DNA from: CAG-390 sp045633005
Lineage (GTDB): Bacteria; Bacillota; Clostridia; Oscillospirales; CAG-272
Length of the DNA: 64,000 nt
Direction of reading: 5' to 3'
Assembly (NCBI GenBank): GCA_045633005.1
Contig: JAZQXT010000075.1
Coordinates: forward strand, 29,283-93,282
Part shown: positions 31,903 to 40,156 of the stretch, in pieces
Layout: every line of letters begins with the position of its first letter
Position numbering within the stretch: position 1 is the first letter of the stretch
Position numbers and translations under genes: made by a program
The notes under the pieces: model-generated
Database searches by the model: none
Seen by the model: the letters and a program-made list of their open reading frames with translations, nothing else
Told to the model about the DNA's origin: nothing

Positions 31903-33672
31903 ATGTCATTTGACGCAGGAATGCTTGCCGCCGTCATCGCGGAAATAAACGCGGGCGCGGCGGGCGGAAGAATAGAAAAGGTCTATCAGCCGCAAAACGA
32001 CGAGGTCGTTTTGCTTATGCGCACGCGGGACGGCGGCCGCCGTCTGCTATTGCGTTGCGGCGCAAATGACCCGCGAATATGCTTTACGGGTGTAGCGAGG
32101 GATAACCCCGCCGCACCGCCCACGCTTTGTATGCTTTTGCGTAAGCACCTCGGCGGAGCTTTTCTCGTTGGCGTAAAGCAGCTTGGCTTTGAGCGTGTAG
32201 CAAGCCTTGAGTTTGACGCGCGTGACGAGCTTGGCTTTCCTTGCAAAAAGTATCTTATAGCCGAGGTTATGGGCAAAAACAGCAACCTCATCTTCACCGA
32301 CGGCGATATGAAGATACTTGCCGCGCTTCGTACCGTAGACTTTACCACCTCGCGCTTGCGTCAGGTGCTTGTGGGTATGAAGTACGAGCTTCCGCCGCCG
32401 CAGGCGGATAAGCGCGACCCGCGCGGCGAGAGCGAGGACGGCTTTTTCCGTGCCGTAAGCGACGCAAGCGGAGAGATGACGGCGGCGAAATTTATAAATT
32501 CAACCTATCTTGGTATAGCCCCCGTCGTTGCAAGGGAAATAGTCACGCGCGCCTGCGGACGCGCCGACGCGAGCCTTTGCGACGTGGATATAAGTGCGCT
32601 TTATAAAGCGTTTTCGGGAGTGTACGCGGATCTGAATTCGGGCAACACCTTACCCGTTATCGCGTACGACGGATCAAAGCCCGTGGAGTATTCCTTCCTT
32701 CCGCTTACGCAGTACGGCGTGGAGAATTGCCGTATTTGCGAAAGCTTTGGTGAGATGCTCGATATCTATTTCGGAGAGCGCGACAGAGCCGCGCTCGTCA
32801 GCGCACGCGCCGCAGACCTTCAGCGTGCCGTTGCCTCGGCGCAATCGAGACTCCAGCGTAAGCTTGAGGCACAGCGAGCCGAGCTTGCCGATTGCGACAA
32901 GGGTGACGAATGCCGCCGCGATGCCGACCTCATTATAGCTAACCTCTATCAGCTAAAAAGAGGCGACGAGAGCGTGCGCCTTATCGACTACTCCGAAATG
33001 CTTCCCGACGGCAGCTTTGCGCTTCGCAGTCTTACGCTTGACCCGCGCCTTACGCCCTCGGCAAACGCGCAAAGGCTTTACAAAAAATACAACAAATCCT
33101 GCACGGCAAGGATAGAGCTTGCAAAGCAGATAAAGCTTGCCGAGCGCGAGCTTGAATATATAATGAGCGTAAAGGACGCGCTCAACCGCGCCGAGTCGGG
33201 TGCGGGGCTTGCTCAGATACGCGCAGAGCTTGAAAGTGTCGGAGTCTTGCGTGCCCGTAAGGGGGCGGCACCCGCCAAGAGCGTAAAAGCGCCGCTTGGC
33301 GAATACGTTACCACCAACGGCTACGAGGTGCTTTGCGGAAAGAACAATCTGCAAAACGAGGAGATCACCTTCCGCCGCGCAGAGAAGGGAGACATCTGGT
33401 TTCACGCTAAGGGTGTCCCCGGTTCACACGTTCTTTTGCGTACGTGCGGAGCACCGCTTGACGATATTCCCGACGAGGACCTTAACGACGCTCTGTGTAT
33501 CGCCGCGTATAATTCAGACGCACGCGAGGGCAACAACGTAGCGGTGGATTACGTGGACGTTCGCCACGTTAAAAAGCCGCCGTCCGCACGTCCCGGACTC
33601 GTTATTTATCACACCAATTACACGGCGTATATAACGCCCGATGCGGAAAAAGTCGCATCTATGAAAAAATGA
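31903..33672 (+). CDS. rqcH: RqcH/Rqc2 homologue (NFACT protein)
   Basis: Binds stalled 50S-peptidyl-tRNA complexes and recruits tRNA-Ala to add C-terminal alanine tails that mark the nascent chain for degradation. 589 residues, standard length. The NFACT-N domain begins MSFDAGMLAAVIAEI and includes GGRIEKVYQP. A coiled-coil middle (about 290-440) is rich in Gln, Arg and Leu. The NFACT-R domain holds GDIWFHAKGVPGSHVLLRT and ends in VDYVDVRHVKKP. Older annotations call such proteins fibronectin-binding; that name is historical. Confidence 0.93.
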   Translation: MSFDAGMLAAVIAEINAGAAGGRIEKVYQPQNDEVVLLMRTRDGGRRLLLRCGANDPRICFTGVARDNPAAPPTLCMLLRKHLGGAFLVGVKQLGFERVASLEFDARDELGFPCKKYLIAEVMGKNSNLIFTDGDMKILAALRTVDFTTSRLRQVLVGMKYELPPPQADKRDPRGESEDGFFRAVSDASGEMTAAKFINSTYLGIAPVVAREIVTRACGRADASLCDVDISALYKAFSGVYADLNSGNTLPVIAYDGSKPVEYSFLPLTQYGVENCRICESFGEMLDIYFGERDRAALVSARAADLQRAVASAQSRLQRKLEAQRAELADCDKGDECRRDADLIIANLYQLKRGDESVRLIDYSEMLPDGSFALRSLTLDPRLTPSANAQRLYKKYNKSCTARIELAKQIKLAERELEYIMSVKDALNRAESGAGLAQIRAELESVGVLRARKGAAPAKSVKAPLGEYVTTNGYEVLCGKNNLQNEEITFRRAEKGDIWFHAKGVPGSHVLLRTCGAPLDDIPDEDLNDALCIAAYNSDAREGNNVAVDYVDVRHVKKPPSARPGLVIYHTNYTAYITPDAEKVASMKK

Positions 33673-33713
33673 GATAATATTTTCTGAAATTTGAAAAAAA
33701 TTTCAAAAAACTA

Positions 33714-33742
33714 TTGCATTTTCACTCGATATGTGATATTAT
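33714..33742 (+). promoter_or_regulatory. Promoter of rpsT
   Basis: TTGCAT (33714-33719), a 17-bp spacer and TATTAT (33737-33742), about 75 bp before the start codon. Confidence 0.65.
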
Positions 33743-33818
33743 ATTTAACTGTGAAGAAATAGGAGTGTGTGTCCTCTCAGTCTCACCCTTTTCTGTAAAA
33801 TATTAGGGAGGTTTAGAA

Positions 33819-34082
33819 ATGGCAAACATTAAGTCTGCAAAGAAGCGTATTCTCGTTATCGAAAAGAGAACTCTTGTTAACAAGATCGCTCGCACCAAGC
33901 TCAAGACCATCGTTAAGAAGTTTGTTGCCGCTGTTGAGTCGGGTGACAAGGCTGCCGCAACCGTAGCTTACACCGCTGCTGTTAAGGCTGTTGATCAGGC
34001 TGCTGCTCGTGGAATCATCCACAAGAACGCTGCCGCTCACAAGAAGAGCCAGTTCACTAAGAAGCTCAACGCCATGGCGTAA
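33819..34082 (+). CDS. rpsT: 30S ribosomal protein S20
   Basis: Small-subunit protein that binds 16S rRNA near the 5' domain and helix 44. 87 residues, lysine-rich, with the conserved start MANIKSAKKRILVIEKR and the family end AAHKKSQFTKKLN. Preceded by GGGAGG. It stands alone between its own promoter and terminator, as usual. The 76-nt leader between promoter and start could carry the autoregulatory site known in other bacteria, though no clear structure is seen. Confidence 0.97.
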   Translation: MANIKSAKKRILVIEKRTLVNKIARTKLKTIVKKFVAAVESGDKAAATVAYTAAVKAVDQAAARGIIHKNAAAHKKSQFTKKLNAMA

Positions 34083-34113
34083 TTCTTGGCGTATATATAA
34101 TATACCCAAAGGG

Positions 34114-34152
34114 GAAAAGGAACGCAAGTCGTGCTTGCGGCCTTTTCTTTTT
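34114..34152 (+). terminator. Terminator of rpsT
   Basis: AAAAGG-ACGCAAG / CTTGCGGCCTTTT hairpin with one mismatch, followed by TTTTTT. Confidence 0.8.
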
Positions 34153-34166
34153 TATCTCAGCGCCGC

Positions 34167-34195
34167 TTGACAGTAATATCGTGCGGTGCTATAAT
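34167..34195 (+). promoter_or_regulatory. Promoter of the DUF2974 gene
   Basis: Perfect TTGACA (34167-34172), a 17-bp spacer and perfect TATAAT (34190-34195). Confidence 0.85.
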
Positions 34196-34215
34196 AAAGC
34201 ACAGAGGTGTTTTTA

Positions 34216-35292
34216 ATGTCTGATATTTTTGATTATCTTAAATGGCGCGGAGACCTTAGCTTTTCCGTCGCTCCGCTGTGCGAGGTGGACGCTCTGATAT
34301 TTGCGGAGCTTTCATACATAGACCTTGGCGGTATCGTTCCCACGCGGACTCGGGTTCAGGGAATATCCCTAAAAAACGCCGCGCGCCGATATTTTGATTC
34401 ATACAGGGGCAGGGAAATAAGACTTGGCAAGCTGCTTCCCGACTCTATACTAAAGCTTCTTCGCGTTGCCGCAGAAACCAAACGCTTTTCCGAGGTGCGT
34501 ATGCTCGGCTACCGTGCCGTGCTTGACGAGGCGCGTGGCGAGCAATTTTCTGCCGTTACGTTTTTAATAGAGGGCGGAACGTATTGTGTGACCTTTCGCG
34601 GAACGGACGATAGCATACTCGGCTGGAAGGAGGACTTCAGAATGTCCTTCTGCCGTGAGATACCCGCGCAGACTCACGCTCTTCGATATCTAAATAGAGT
34701 CGCGCAGAATAACGACGGCGCAAGCTTCGTCGTATGCGGTCACAGTAAGGGCGGAAATCTTGCGGTGTGGTCGGCAGTACACGCCGAAAAGAACGTGCGC
34801 GATGCAATAAAGGTCGTTTATAATTTTGACGGCCCCGGATTTTTGCACGACGTAAAGCTCTCCGAGGGCTATCGTGATATTGAAAAAAGGATAAATACCA
34901 TCGTACCCGAACGCTCCGTGGTCGGAATGTTCTTTTACGACGGTGCAAGATACCGTACGGTAAAGAGCAGTGCCAAGGGGCTTTATCAGCACGATGCTAT
35001 GTCGTGGCTTACCGAGCCGCGCGGCTTTACTCCCGCTGTGGATATCGACCCCGAATATAAAAAGGTAAATAAAAAGCTCAGCAGATGGATGGCAAATATG
35101 AGCGACGCGGAGCGCAAGGCGGTGGTCGAATCGCTTTTCGGTCTGCTTTATTCAACGAAGGCAACGACGCTTACGGAGCTTGCGGCGGACAGCCCTGCAC
35201 TTTGGCGGGCGTTCGTCAGGTCGGATGCGGAGACCTCGGCGGCGCTGAAAATAGGACTTCGCGCCTTGTTTGCGGATTTTAAAAAGAAGTAA
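34216..35292 (+). CDS. Mbeg1-like (DUF2974) alpha/beta hydrolase
   Basis: 358 residues. ATG 34216 has AGAGGTG upstream; three in-frame codons before it can be ignored. The N-terminal MSDIFDYLKWRGDLSFS and CEVDALIFAELSYID are the DUF2974 signature. The nucleophile elbow is VVCGHSKGGNLAV with Ser in GHSKG, preceded by YCVTFRGTDDSILGWKEDF. It therefore has a lipase-like fold; the later Asp and His of the triad are likely FDGPGF and YQHDAM. No signal peptide, so cytoplasmic. Substrates of the family are unknown. Monocistronic. Confidence 0.85.
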   Translation: MSDIFDYLKWRGDLSFSVAPLCEVDALIFAELSYIDLGGIVPTRTRVQGISLKNAARRYFDSYRGREIRLGKLLPDSILKLLRVAAETKRFSEVRMLGYRAVLDEARGEQFSAVTFLIEGGTYCVTFRGTDDSILGWKEDFRMSFCREIPAQTHALRYLNRVAQNNDGASFVVCGHSKGGNLAVWSAVHAEKNVRDAIKVVYNFDGPGFLHDVKLSEGYRDIEKRINTIVPERSVVGMFFYDGARYRTVKSSAKGLYQHDAMSWLTEPRGFTPAVDIDPEYKKVNKKLSRWMANMSDAERKAVVESLFGLLYSTKATTLTELAADSPALWRAFVRSDAETSAALKIGLRALFADFKKK

Positions 35293-35335
35293 AATAGGCA
35301 AATGCGCCGTTTTGTAAGGTTTTTTCTGCTTTTTC

Positions 35336-35364
35336 TTGATATGATGTCGATTTTGTGATATAAT
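35336..35364 (+). promoter_or_regulatory. Promoter of the DUF3006-plsY operon
   Basis: TTGATA (35336-35341), a 17-bp spacer and perfect TATAAT (35359-35364). Confidence 0.75.
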
Positions 35365-35393
35365 GAAATATAATTCTTTTGTCGAGGTGTAGC

Positions 35394-35639
35394 GTGAAAA
35401 AGGAGCTTTTGCTTGTCGTTGACAGATTTGAGGGCGGCTTTGCCGTTTGCGTGGACGACGACGAGAACGTTTTTAATCTTGATAAAACCGCTCTATCGGA
35501 CGTAGCCGAGGGAGATTGCTTCCTTGCGGAGCGGGACGGCGATAAGGTCAGCTTCGTCAGAGCATTGCCCGACGAGACCGCGCGCCGAAAGGCGGAGGCA
35601 GCGGCTATGCTTGCCGCGCTGTTTGCAAAAAATAATTGA
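35394..35639 (+). CDS. DUF3006-like small protein
   Basis: 81 residues from GTG 35394, supported by GAGGTG at 35384-35389; an upstream start at 35379 lacks a site. The sequence LLLVVDRFEGGFAVCVDDDENVFNL fits DUF3006, small beta-barrel-like proteins of unknown function often found next to hydrolase or housekeeping genes in Bacillota. First gene of an operon: plsY starts 15 bp later. No enzymatic residues can be proposed. Confidence 0.75.
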   Translation: MKKELLLVVDRFEGGFAVCVDDDENVFNLDKTALSDVAEGDCFLAERDGDKVSFVRALPDETARRKAEAAAMLAALFAKNN

Positions 35640-35654
35640 AAAGGAAAATAAGTT

Positions 35655-36485
35655 ATGATAAAAGGTATTTTCGATAGCTTATATGAAAGCGACCTCGGTC
35701 AGAGTGCATTCTTTACGTCGGGCGCCGCTTACGCCGTGGCGATAATCCTTTGTATGGTGGTTGGGTATCTGCTCGGCAGTATAAACTCCGCTATCGTGGT
35801 TTCGAAATTAAAGTACAAGCAGGATATCAGAGAATACGGAAGCAAGAATGCGGGAATGACGAATATGTTCCGCGTTTACGGAAAGACGGGCGGACTTCTT
35901 ACCCTTGCGGGTGATTTCGCAAAAACGCTCGTAGCCGTGACCTTTGCGGATATACTCATCGGTAACGGCAAGCTCTTTATCGGAAGCGAGGGAGCTTACG
36001 TTGCGGGATTTTTCTGTATGCTCGGTCACATTTTTCCGCTTTACTATAAGTTCAAGGGCGGCAAGGGCGTGCTCGTTACAGCCACCACGCTGCTTCTTAT
36101 CGAGCCCGTCGTTTTTGCCGTAATGTTCGTTATATTTGCCGTGATATTCCTCGGCTCGAAGATGGTTTCGCTTGGCTCCGTTATGAGCGCACTTCTTTTG
36201 CCCGTTATAGTCGATAGCTATTATAAGGTGCTAATAGGTCACAGCGGCGCGGCGGGCGCGATAAGAATGATAATAATCTTCCTTACCGCAGGCATCGTCG
36301 TATTTATGCACCGCGCAAACATCAAGCGCATATACAACGGCGAGGAATCCAAAATGGAGCTTTTTAAGAAAAAGAAGCTCCCCGAAACCTCGGATGAGGC
36401 AGAGGAAGAAGAAGCCGAAATTGCTCCGAGAGGGGAAAAGGCGGATAAAAATACCAGCCGTAAAAAGCTAAGGAAGAAAAAATGA
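35655..36485 (+). CDS. plsY: Glycerol-3-phosphate acyltransferase PlsY
   Basis: Membrane enzyme that moves an acyl group from acyl phosphate to glycerol-3-phosphate, starting phospholipid synthesis. 276 residues, longer than the usual 190-220. The three family motifs are present: YLLGSINSAIVVSK, GSKNAGMTNMFRVYGK and GHIFPLYYKFKGGKGVLV. Five to seven membrane segments fit. The extra length is a charged C-terminal tail of about 60 residues (from KRIYNGEESKM to the end) rich in Glu and Lys. Its stop overlaps the start of the next gene by four bases (ATGA). Confidence 0.93.
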   Translation: MIKGIFDSLYESDLGQSAFFTSGAAYAVAIILCMVVGYLLGSINSAIVVSKLKYKQDIREYGSKNAGMTNMFRVYGKTGGLLTLAGDFAKTLVAVTFADILIGNGKLFIGSEGAYVAGFFCMLGHIFPLYYKFKGGKGVLVTATTLLLIEPVVFAVMFVIFAVIFLGSKMVSLGSVMSALLLPVIVDSYYKVLIGHSGAAGAIRMIIIFLTAGIVVFMHRANIKRIYNGEESKMELFKKKKLPETSDEAEEEEAEIAPRGEKADKNTSRKKLRKKK

Positions 36486-37672
36486 CCGATAACGTAAAAA
36501 CGGCGGCGCACATAGCCACCATTGCCGCAGAGAAAAGCGTGCTTCGCAAATGCACGCTCTCAAAGCCCGCCGACAGCGCCGTAATGCGCTCCGAAATATC
36601 GATGATGAGGCTTGGCGGCGAGACCGCCCTGCGCCTTGTGACCTATATGAAGGACGGCAAGGCTATACAGAAAAACGTAAGCGCGGACGAGCTTTGTGCA
36701 TTTTTTGAGGAAAACTCCTACGGACAGATAAATATCATCACCACGCTTGGCGAGTGTGAGCTTCGCCGCTCGAAATCGGGGAAGGTCACGCTTCTTGGCG
36801 GGGATAGGCTTCTCCGCGCCATCGGGGCGGAGGTTTCCGAGGACAAAATGCTTGCGCCCGAGTCAAATGACAGAAAGAAAAACCGTATACTTACGGGTGA
36901 CGAGCCGTTTTTGTACGAGCTTGGTATAAGCGATAAAAACGGACGTATACACGATAAAAAGCAAGGAAAATTCAGGCAGATTTGCAGATTCCTCGAATAC
37001 GTAAGGGATATTGAGGAGCATCTGCCGACGGACGGTGAGCTTCGCATCTGCGACCTCTGTTGCGGAAAAAGCTACCTTTCCTTTGCTCTCTACCACTATT
37101 TTGCAATAGCCAAAAATCGCAAGGTCAGTATGACGGGCGTTGACCTAAAGCCCGACGTTGTGGATTACTGCAATCGCGTTTGCGAAAGCCTCGGATTTTC
37201 GGGACTTGAATTTGTTTGCGGCGACGCGATAAAATACGAGACCGAAACGCCCCCGTCGCTCGTCGTTTCGCTCCACGCTTGCGATATTGCGACGGATATC
37301 GTTCTTCACCGCGCCGCTGATTGGGGCGCGAAGGTCATACTCTCGACCCCCTGCTGTCACCACGAGCTTGCGAATAAGATAAATTGCGAGCCGCTCGGCT
37401 TCGTCTCGGCGTATCCGATGCTCAAGCGCAAGATGTGCGACGCGCTGACCGATGCCGCCCGCCTCGCGTTTTTGAAGAGCCGCGGCTACGCTGTCTCGGC
37501 GGCGGAGCTTGTAGACCCCGACGATACGCCCAAAAACGTACTGCTTCGCGCAGTAAGAAAAAAGAATTTCGATCCCACCTCGCGTGAAGCGAAAAGGGCG
37601 GCGGCTGAATACGAGGAGATCAAGCGCTTCCTCGTTGGAGACGAAAAGCTCTTTGCCGATACTCTCGAATGA
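36482..37672 (+). CDS. SAM-dependent methyltransferase (class I, Methyltransf_32-like)
   Basis: 396 residues. The SAM-binding motif I is RICDLCCGKSYLSFAL, motif II TGVDLKPDVVDYCN, and a later CGDAIKY and VSLHACDIATDIVL resemble METTL25/Trm13-type methyltransferases, to which I assign it. The CCHHELA segment after STP adds a cysteine/histidine cluster that may hold metal. Residues 1-150 are a separate alpha/beta region of unknown role. Target (RNA or protein) unknown. Starts by ATGA overlap with plsY and ends by ATGA overlap with the next gene, so all three are translationally coupled. Confidence 0.78.
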   Translation: MTDNVKTAAHIATIAAEKSVLRKCTLSKPADSAVMRSEISMMRLGGETALRLVTYMKDGKAIQKNVSADELCAFFEENSYGQINIITTLGECELRRSKSGKVTLLGGDRLLRAIGAEVSEDKMLAPESNDRKKNRILTGDEPFLYELGISDKNGRIHDKKQGKFRQICRFLEYVRDIEEHLPTDGELRICDLCCGKSYLSFALYHYFAIAKNRKVSMTGVDLKPDVVDYCNRVCESLGFSGLEFVCGDAIKYETETPPSLVVSLHACDIATDIVLHRAADWGAKVILSTPCCHHELANKINCEPLGFVSAYPMLKRKMCDALTDAARLAFLKSRGYAVSAAELVDPDDTPKNVLLRAVRKKNFDPTSREAKRAAAEYEEIKRFLVGDEKLFADTLE

Positions 37673-38787
37673 AGCTTCATACGGCAAATAAATACCTCTC
37701 ATCCCTTCCGCGAAAGTCGGAGAAGGGACTCGTAGCCCGCTTTGACGCATTGCGCGAGGCTACCCTCACCGCCGTTGGTGCAGACACGGCGCTTACCGTT
37801 TTGCTTACCGTTTCGGGCGAGGAGCATTCTTTCGTTTGCCGCGCCGCGATGGCGGCTCTTGCGCACGCGGGATACAATGCAGCGCTGATAAGCCTTGATC
37901 CCGAAGCACCTCTTGAAGAGATGGTGCATATAGGAAAAAACGCTGTCTCCGACGACGAGGCGGCGCAGGTGGCGACCGCCGTGCGCCAAGCGGCTGTCTC
38001 GCTCGGAATAACGCCAACTCTCATAGAGGCAAAGCTCTTATGCGCTTTAGCACTTTGTAGCCGCAAGGGATGCAAGAACGTGATAGTGGGCTTCGATCCG
38101 ATGAATATTCCTCACGCTTTTTACGATATTTTCCCCTCTGCACGGACGGTTGCGCTCTTGCCATCGGAGGCGAGCGTTTCCGAAAGCTCTTCCATCGTGC
38201 GTAAAGGAGTCCTTGAGGTCATAAGCGCTCCGCGCGGCGAGGAGGAGTATAGGGCGATATCGGCGGTGTGCGCCAAGGTCAATTGCCGCCACAGCGTTAT
38301 ATCAAGATCCGCCGTCGCTTCCCCCACGCTCACTTACAAGGGGATAGAGTTTTTGTATAAGGACCGTAAATATGCTATGCGCGGACATTCCGAAAGTATG
38401 ATCGCCGAAGCAGTTGCGGCTATTTTGGCGGCTCGCGCACTTGAAAGGCGCGGATTTAAGATAAGCGAGGGCGACGTTGGTGCTATACTTCCCGACGTGG
38501 CTGTGGAGTATGGGTGCAGGATAGTGTCCTACAATCCGTGCGTCATAGCTCTCGTGTGCCGAAACGGCAGACCGTCGCCGCAGATCAGGAGCGATGCCGA
38601 GAGGGTGTGCGCCCGTTTTGACAAACCGCTCCGTCTTTTTTCCGAATTTAGCGGAGATGCGGAGCTTGAAGGCGCTTTTGGCTCGTGTTACAGCGGCGAA
38701 TGCGCTCTTTGCGTAGAAGGAACTCCGCATTTTGTCCGTGATACCCTGAATGCGCTTGAGGGTTGGATATCTCCACCCGTTAAATAA
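37669..38787 (+). CDS. FolC/Mur-ligase-like protein lacking the P-loop
   Basis: 372 residues. Parts align by eye with folylpolyglutamate synthase: the N-terminus (YLSSLPRKSEKGLVARFDALRE), the central GFDPMNIPHAFYDIF where FolC has its GGRLDATN region, and especially MRGHSESMIAEAVAAILAAR with LERRGFKISEGDVGAIL, which resemble the FolC hinge helix. The ATP-binding GTNGKGS loop is absent: the corresponding place reads VLLTVSGEEHSFV. The C-terminal domain (VSYNPCVIALVCRNGRP to the end) lacks the usual DGAHNP. It therefore looks like a catalytically dead relative; the real folC is not in the window. ATGA overlap with the methyltransferase gene. Confidence 0.6.
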   Translation: MKLHTANKYLSSLPRKSEKGLVARFDALREATLTAVGADTALTVLLTVSGEEHSFVCRAAMAALAHAGYNAALISLDPEAPLEEMVHIGKNAVSDDEAAQVATAVRQAAVSLGITPTLIEAKLLCALALCSRKGCKNVIVGFDPMNIPHAFYDIFPSARTVALLPSEASVSESSSIVRKGVLEVISAPRGEEEYRAISAVCAKVNCRHSVISRSAVASPTLTYKGIEFLYKDRKYAMRGHSESMIAEAVAAILAARALERRGFKISEGDVGAILPDVAVEYGCRIVSYNPCVIALVCRNGRPSPQIRSDAERVCARFDKPLRLFSEFSGDAELEGAFGSCYSGECALCVEGTPHFVRDTLNALEGWISPPVK

Positions 38788-38807
38788 TAAAAGAAAGGTT
38801 ATAAGCA

Positions 38808-39539
38808 ATGTCAAAAAGAGCCTTGATCATCATAGGAGCGATCATGCTTCTGCCGATAATAGTTACCTTGTGTTTTTATATAAGCTATTGCGGCGATAAT
38901 CCCGTTGTTGCAAGCTACGACGGAGACGTTACGCGAATATCGTATGGTGATAAAACGCTTATTGCCGTAGAAGGGGAAGAGAATTACAGGTTCAGATACG
39001 GCGAATATCTCGGAAAGATAGGCGATAGAAACTTCGGCCCGTCGCTTTATCGCGTGCTTGACGATGAGAGCGGATGCTATTACGCCGTCGCAGACCGTGA
39101 CAAGAATCTGCTGTACACCGAGTCGGGCAAGCTTGAGGACGGTATGAAAACGGATAATAGCACCGTAACGAGACTTGTTTTTGACAACTATTCGGTAAAT
39201 ATTGAAGGCGTTGACGCGCAAACCGTAAGCGATGCCTTTATCGGCGCGGGAGCAGAGGAGATCGAAATGAAGCCCTCGGCGTACCGTGACGAAAATCAAA
39301 ATAAGCAATACCGTGTTTACGATATATGGGTGTCGTACGACGGATCTGCGGTGCTTACGGAAAACGCGGGCAAGCTCTTTTATCTCACCGAGGAAAAGAG
39401 CTGGATATTCGTTCCCCTCGACGTGTACGAGGAGGGCGTGGAGAAGTACGGTGAGAACAGCAGTAAGCTCGTTCTCAAATCTTACGTCGTTAAAGCACCT
39501 GCGGCACGACTAATACTCAGCGAATACATACCTAAATAA
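38808..39539 (+). CDS. Membrane-anchored protein of unknown function
   Basis: 243 residues, not recognised. One N-terminal membrane segment (about 5-28; RALIIIGAIMLLPIIVTLCFYI) with short inside tail, then a soluble extracytoplasmic domain of about 210 residues, probably beta-rich, with many aromatic and charged residues. No lipobox and no enzymatic motif. It follows the FolC-like gene by 20 bp with AAGAAAGG as ribosome site and is the last gene of the DUF3006-plsY operon, closed by a strong terminator. Function cannot be assigned. Confidence 0.65.
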   Translation: MSKRALIIIGAIMLLPIIVTLCFYISYCGDNPVVASYDGDVTRISYGDKTLIAVEGEENYRFRYGEYLGKIGDRNFGPSLYRVLDDESGCYYAVADRDKNLLYTESGKLEDGMKTDNSTVTRLVFDNYSVNIEGVDAQTVSDAFIGAGAEEIEMKPSAYRDENQNKQYRVYDIWVSYDGSAVLTENAGKLFYLTEEKSWIFVPLDVYEEGVEKYGENSSKLVLKSYVVKAPAARLILSEYIPK

Positions 39540-39545
39540 ACGGCG

Positions 39546-39591
39546 AAAAATCTCCGACCGTGCATGCCTTTGCACAGTCGGAGATTTTTAT
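39546..39591 (+). terminator. Terminator of the plsY operon
   Basis: AAAAATCTCCGAC pairs with GTCGGAGATTTTT; an inner TGCA/TGCA extends the stem. Confidence 0.9.
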
Positions 39592-40064
39592 ATCCAAAAG
39601 CCAATTGTCAACTCAAAACAATAATGGATAAAAATTACAATAAAACTACAAAAAGTAAACAAAACGCTTTTTTCGACAAAATTTGAAGGCACAAAAACGT
39701 GAAAAATAAAAATTTGTGCAAATTGCCCATAGTGATAGCACAAATAGCTTGCCAACGGGAGAGGGGGAGGGGAAGGGGGACTTAGAAATGGTTGCGCGTG
39801 CAACTTGCGCAGGTGGGCTTGAGTAAAAATAATTAACTATTGCTTTTTGAGAGCTTAAAATCGGACGAAAAAACGCTCTGCAAGGTCAAAAAAGGCTAAA
39901 AAAGCATTAATGAATGTAATTTTTATTTACTTTATGTAGAGCGTGTGATTTTTTGAACAAAGCTTTCACACGCAAAACAAATGCGTTCATCTGACCGCAT
40001 TACGCGCAGATGTGAAAAAAACTCAAAAATAATGCCTTGGCGCAAGGCTTGAAAAATAATTTCG
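39592..40064. other. AT-rich intergenic region upstream of the glycan-transport cluster
   Basis: About 470 bp without a plausible gene. It contains a purine block of G and A residues near 39760-39780, many A/T runs and a small CCTTGGCGCAAGG hairpin at 40035-40047. No known riboswitch pattern or clear cre-like site was seen. Its length suggests regulatory DNA for the cluster. Confidence 0.5.
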
Positions 40065-40093
40065 TTGACACTTTTTTCAGAATATGTTAATAT
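40065..40093 (+). promoter_or_regulatory. Promoter of the glycan-transport cluster
   Basis: Perfect TTGACA (40065-40070), a 17-bp spacer and TAATAT (40088-40093), about 64 bp upstream of the first gene. Confidence 0.8.
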
Positions 40094-40156
40094 ATATTTT
40101 AGAAATTTATTTTCGGCGGGCAAAATCCCGCAAAAACAAAGGTAGGAGGAGTTGTA

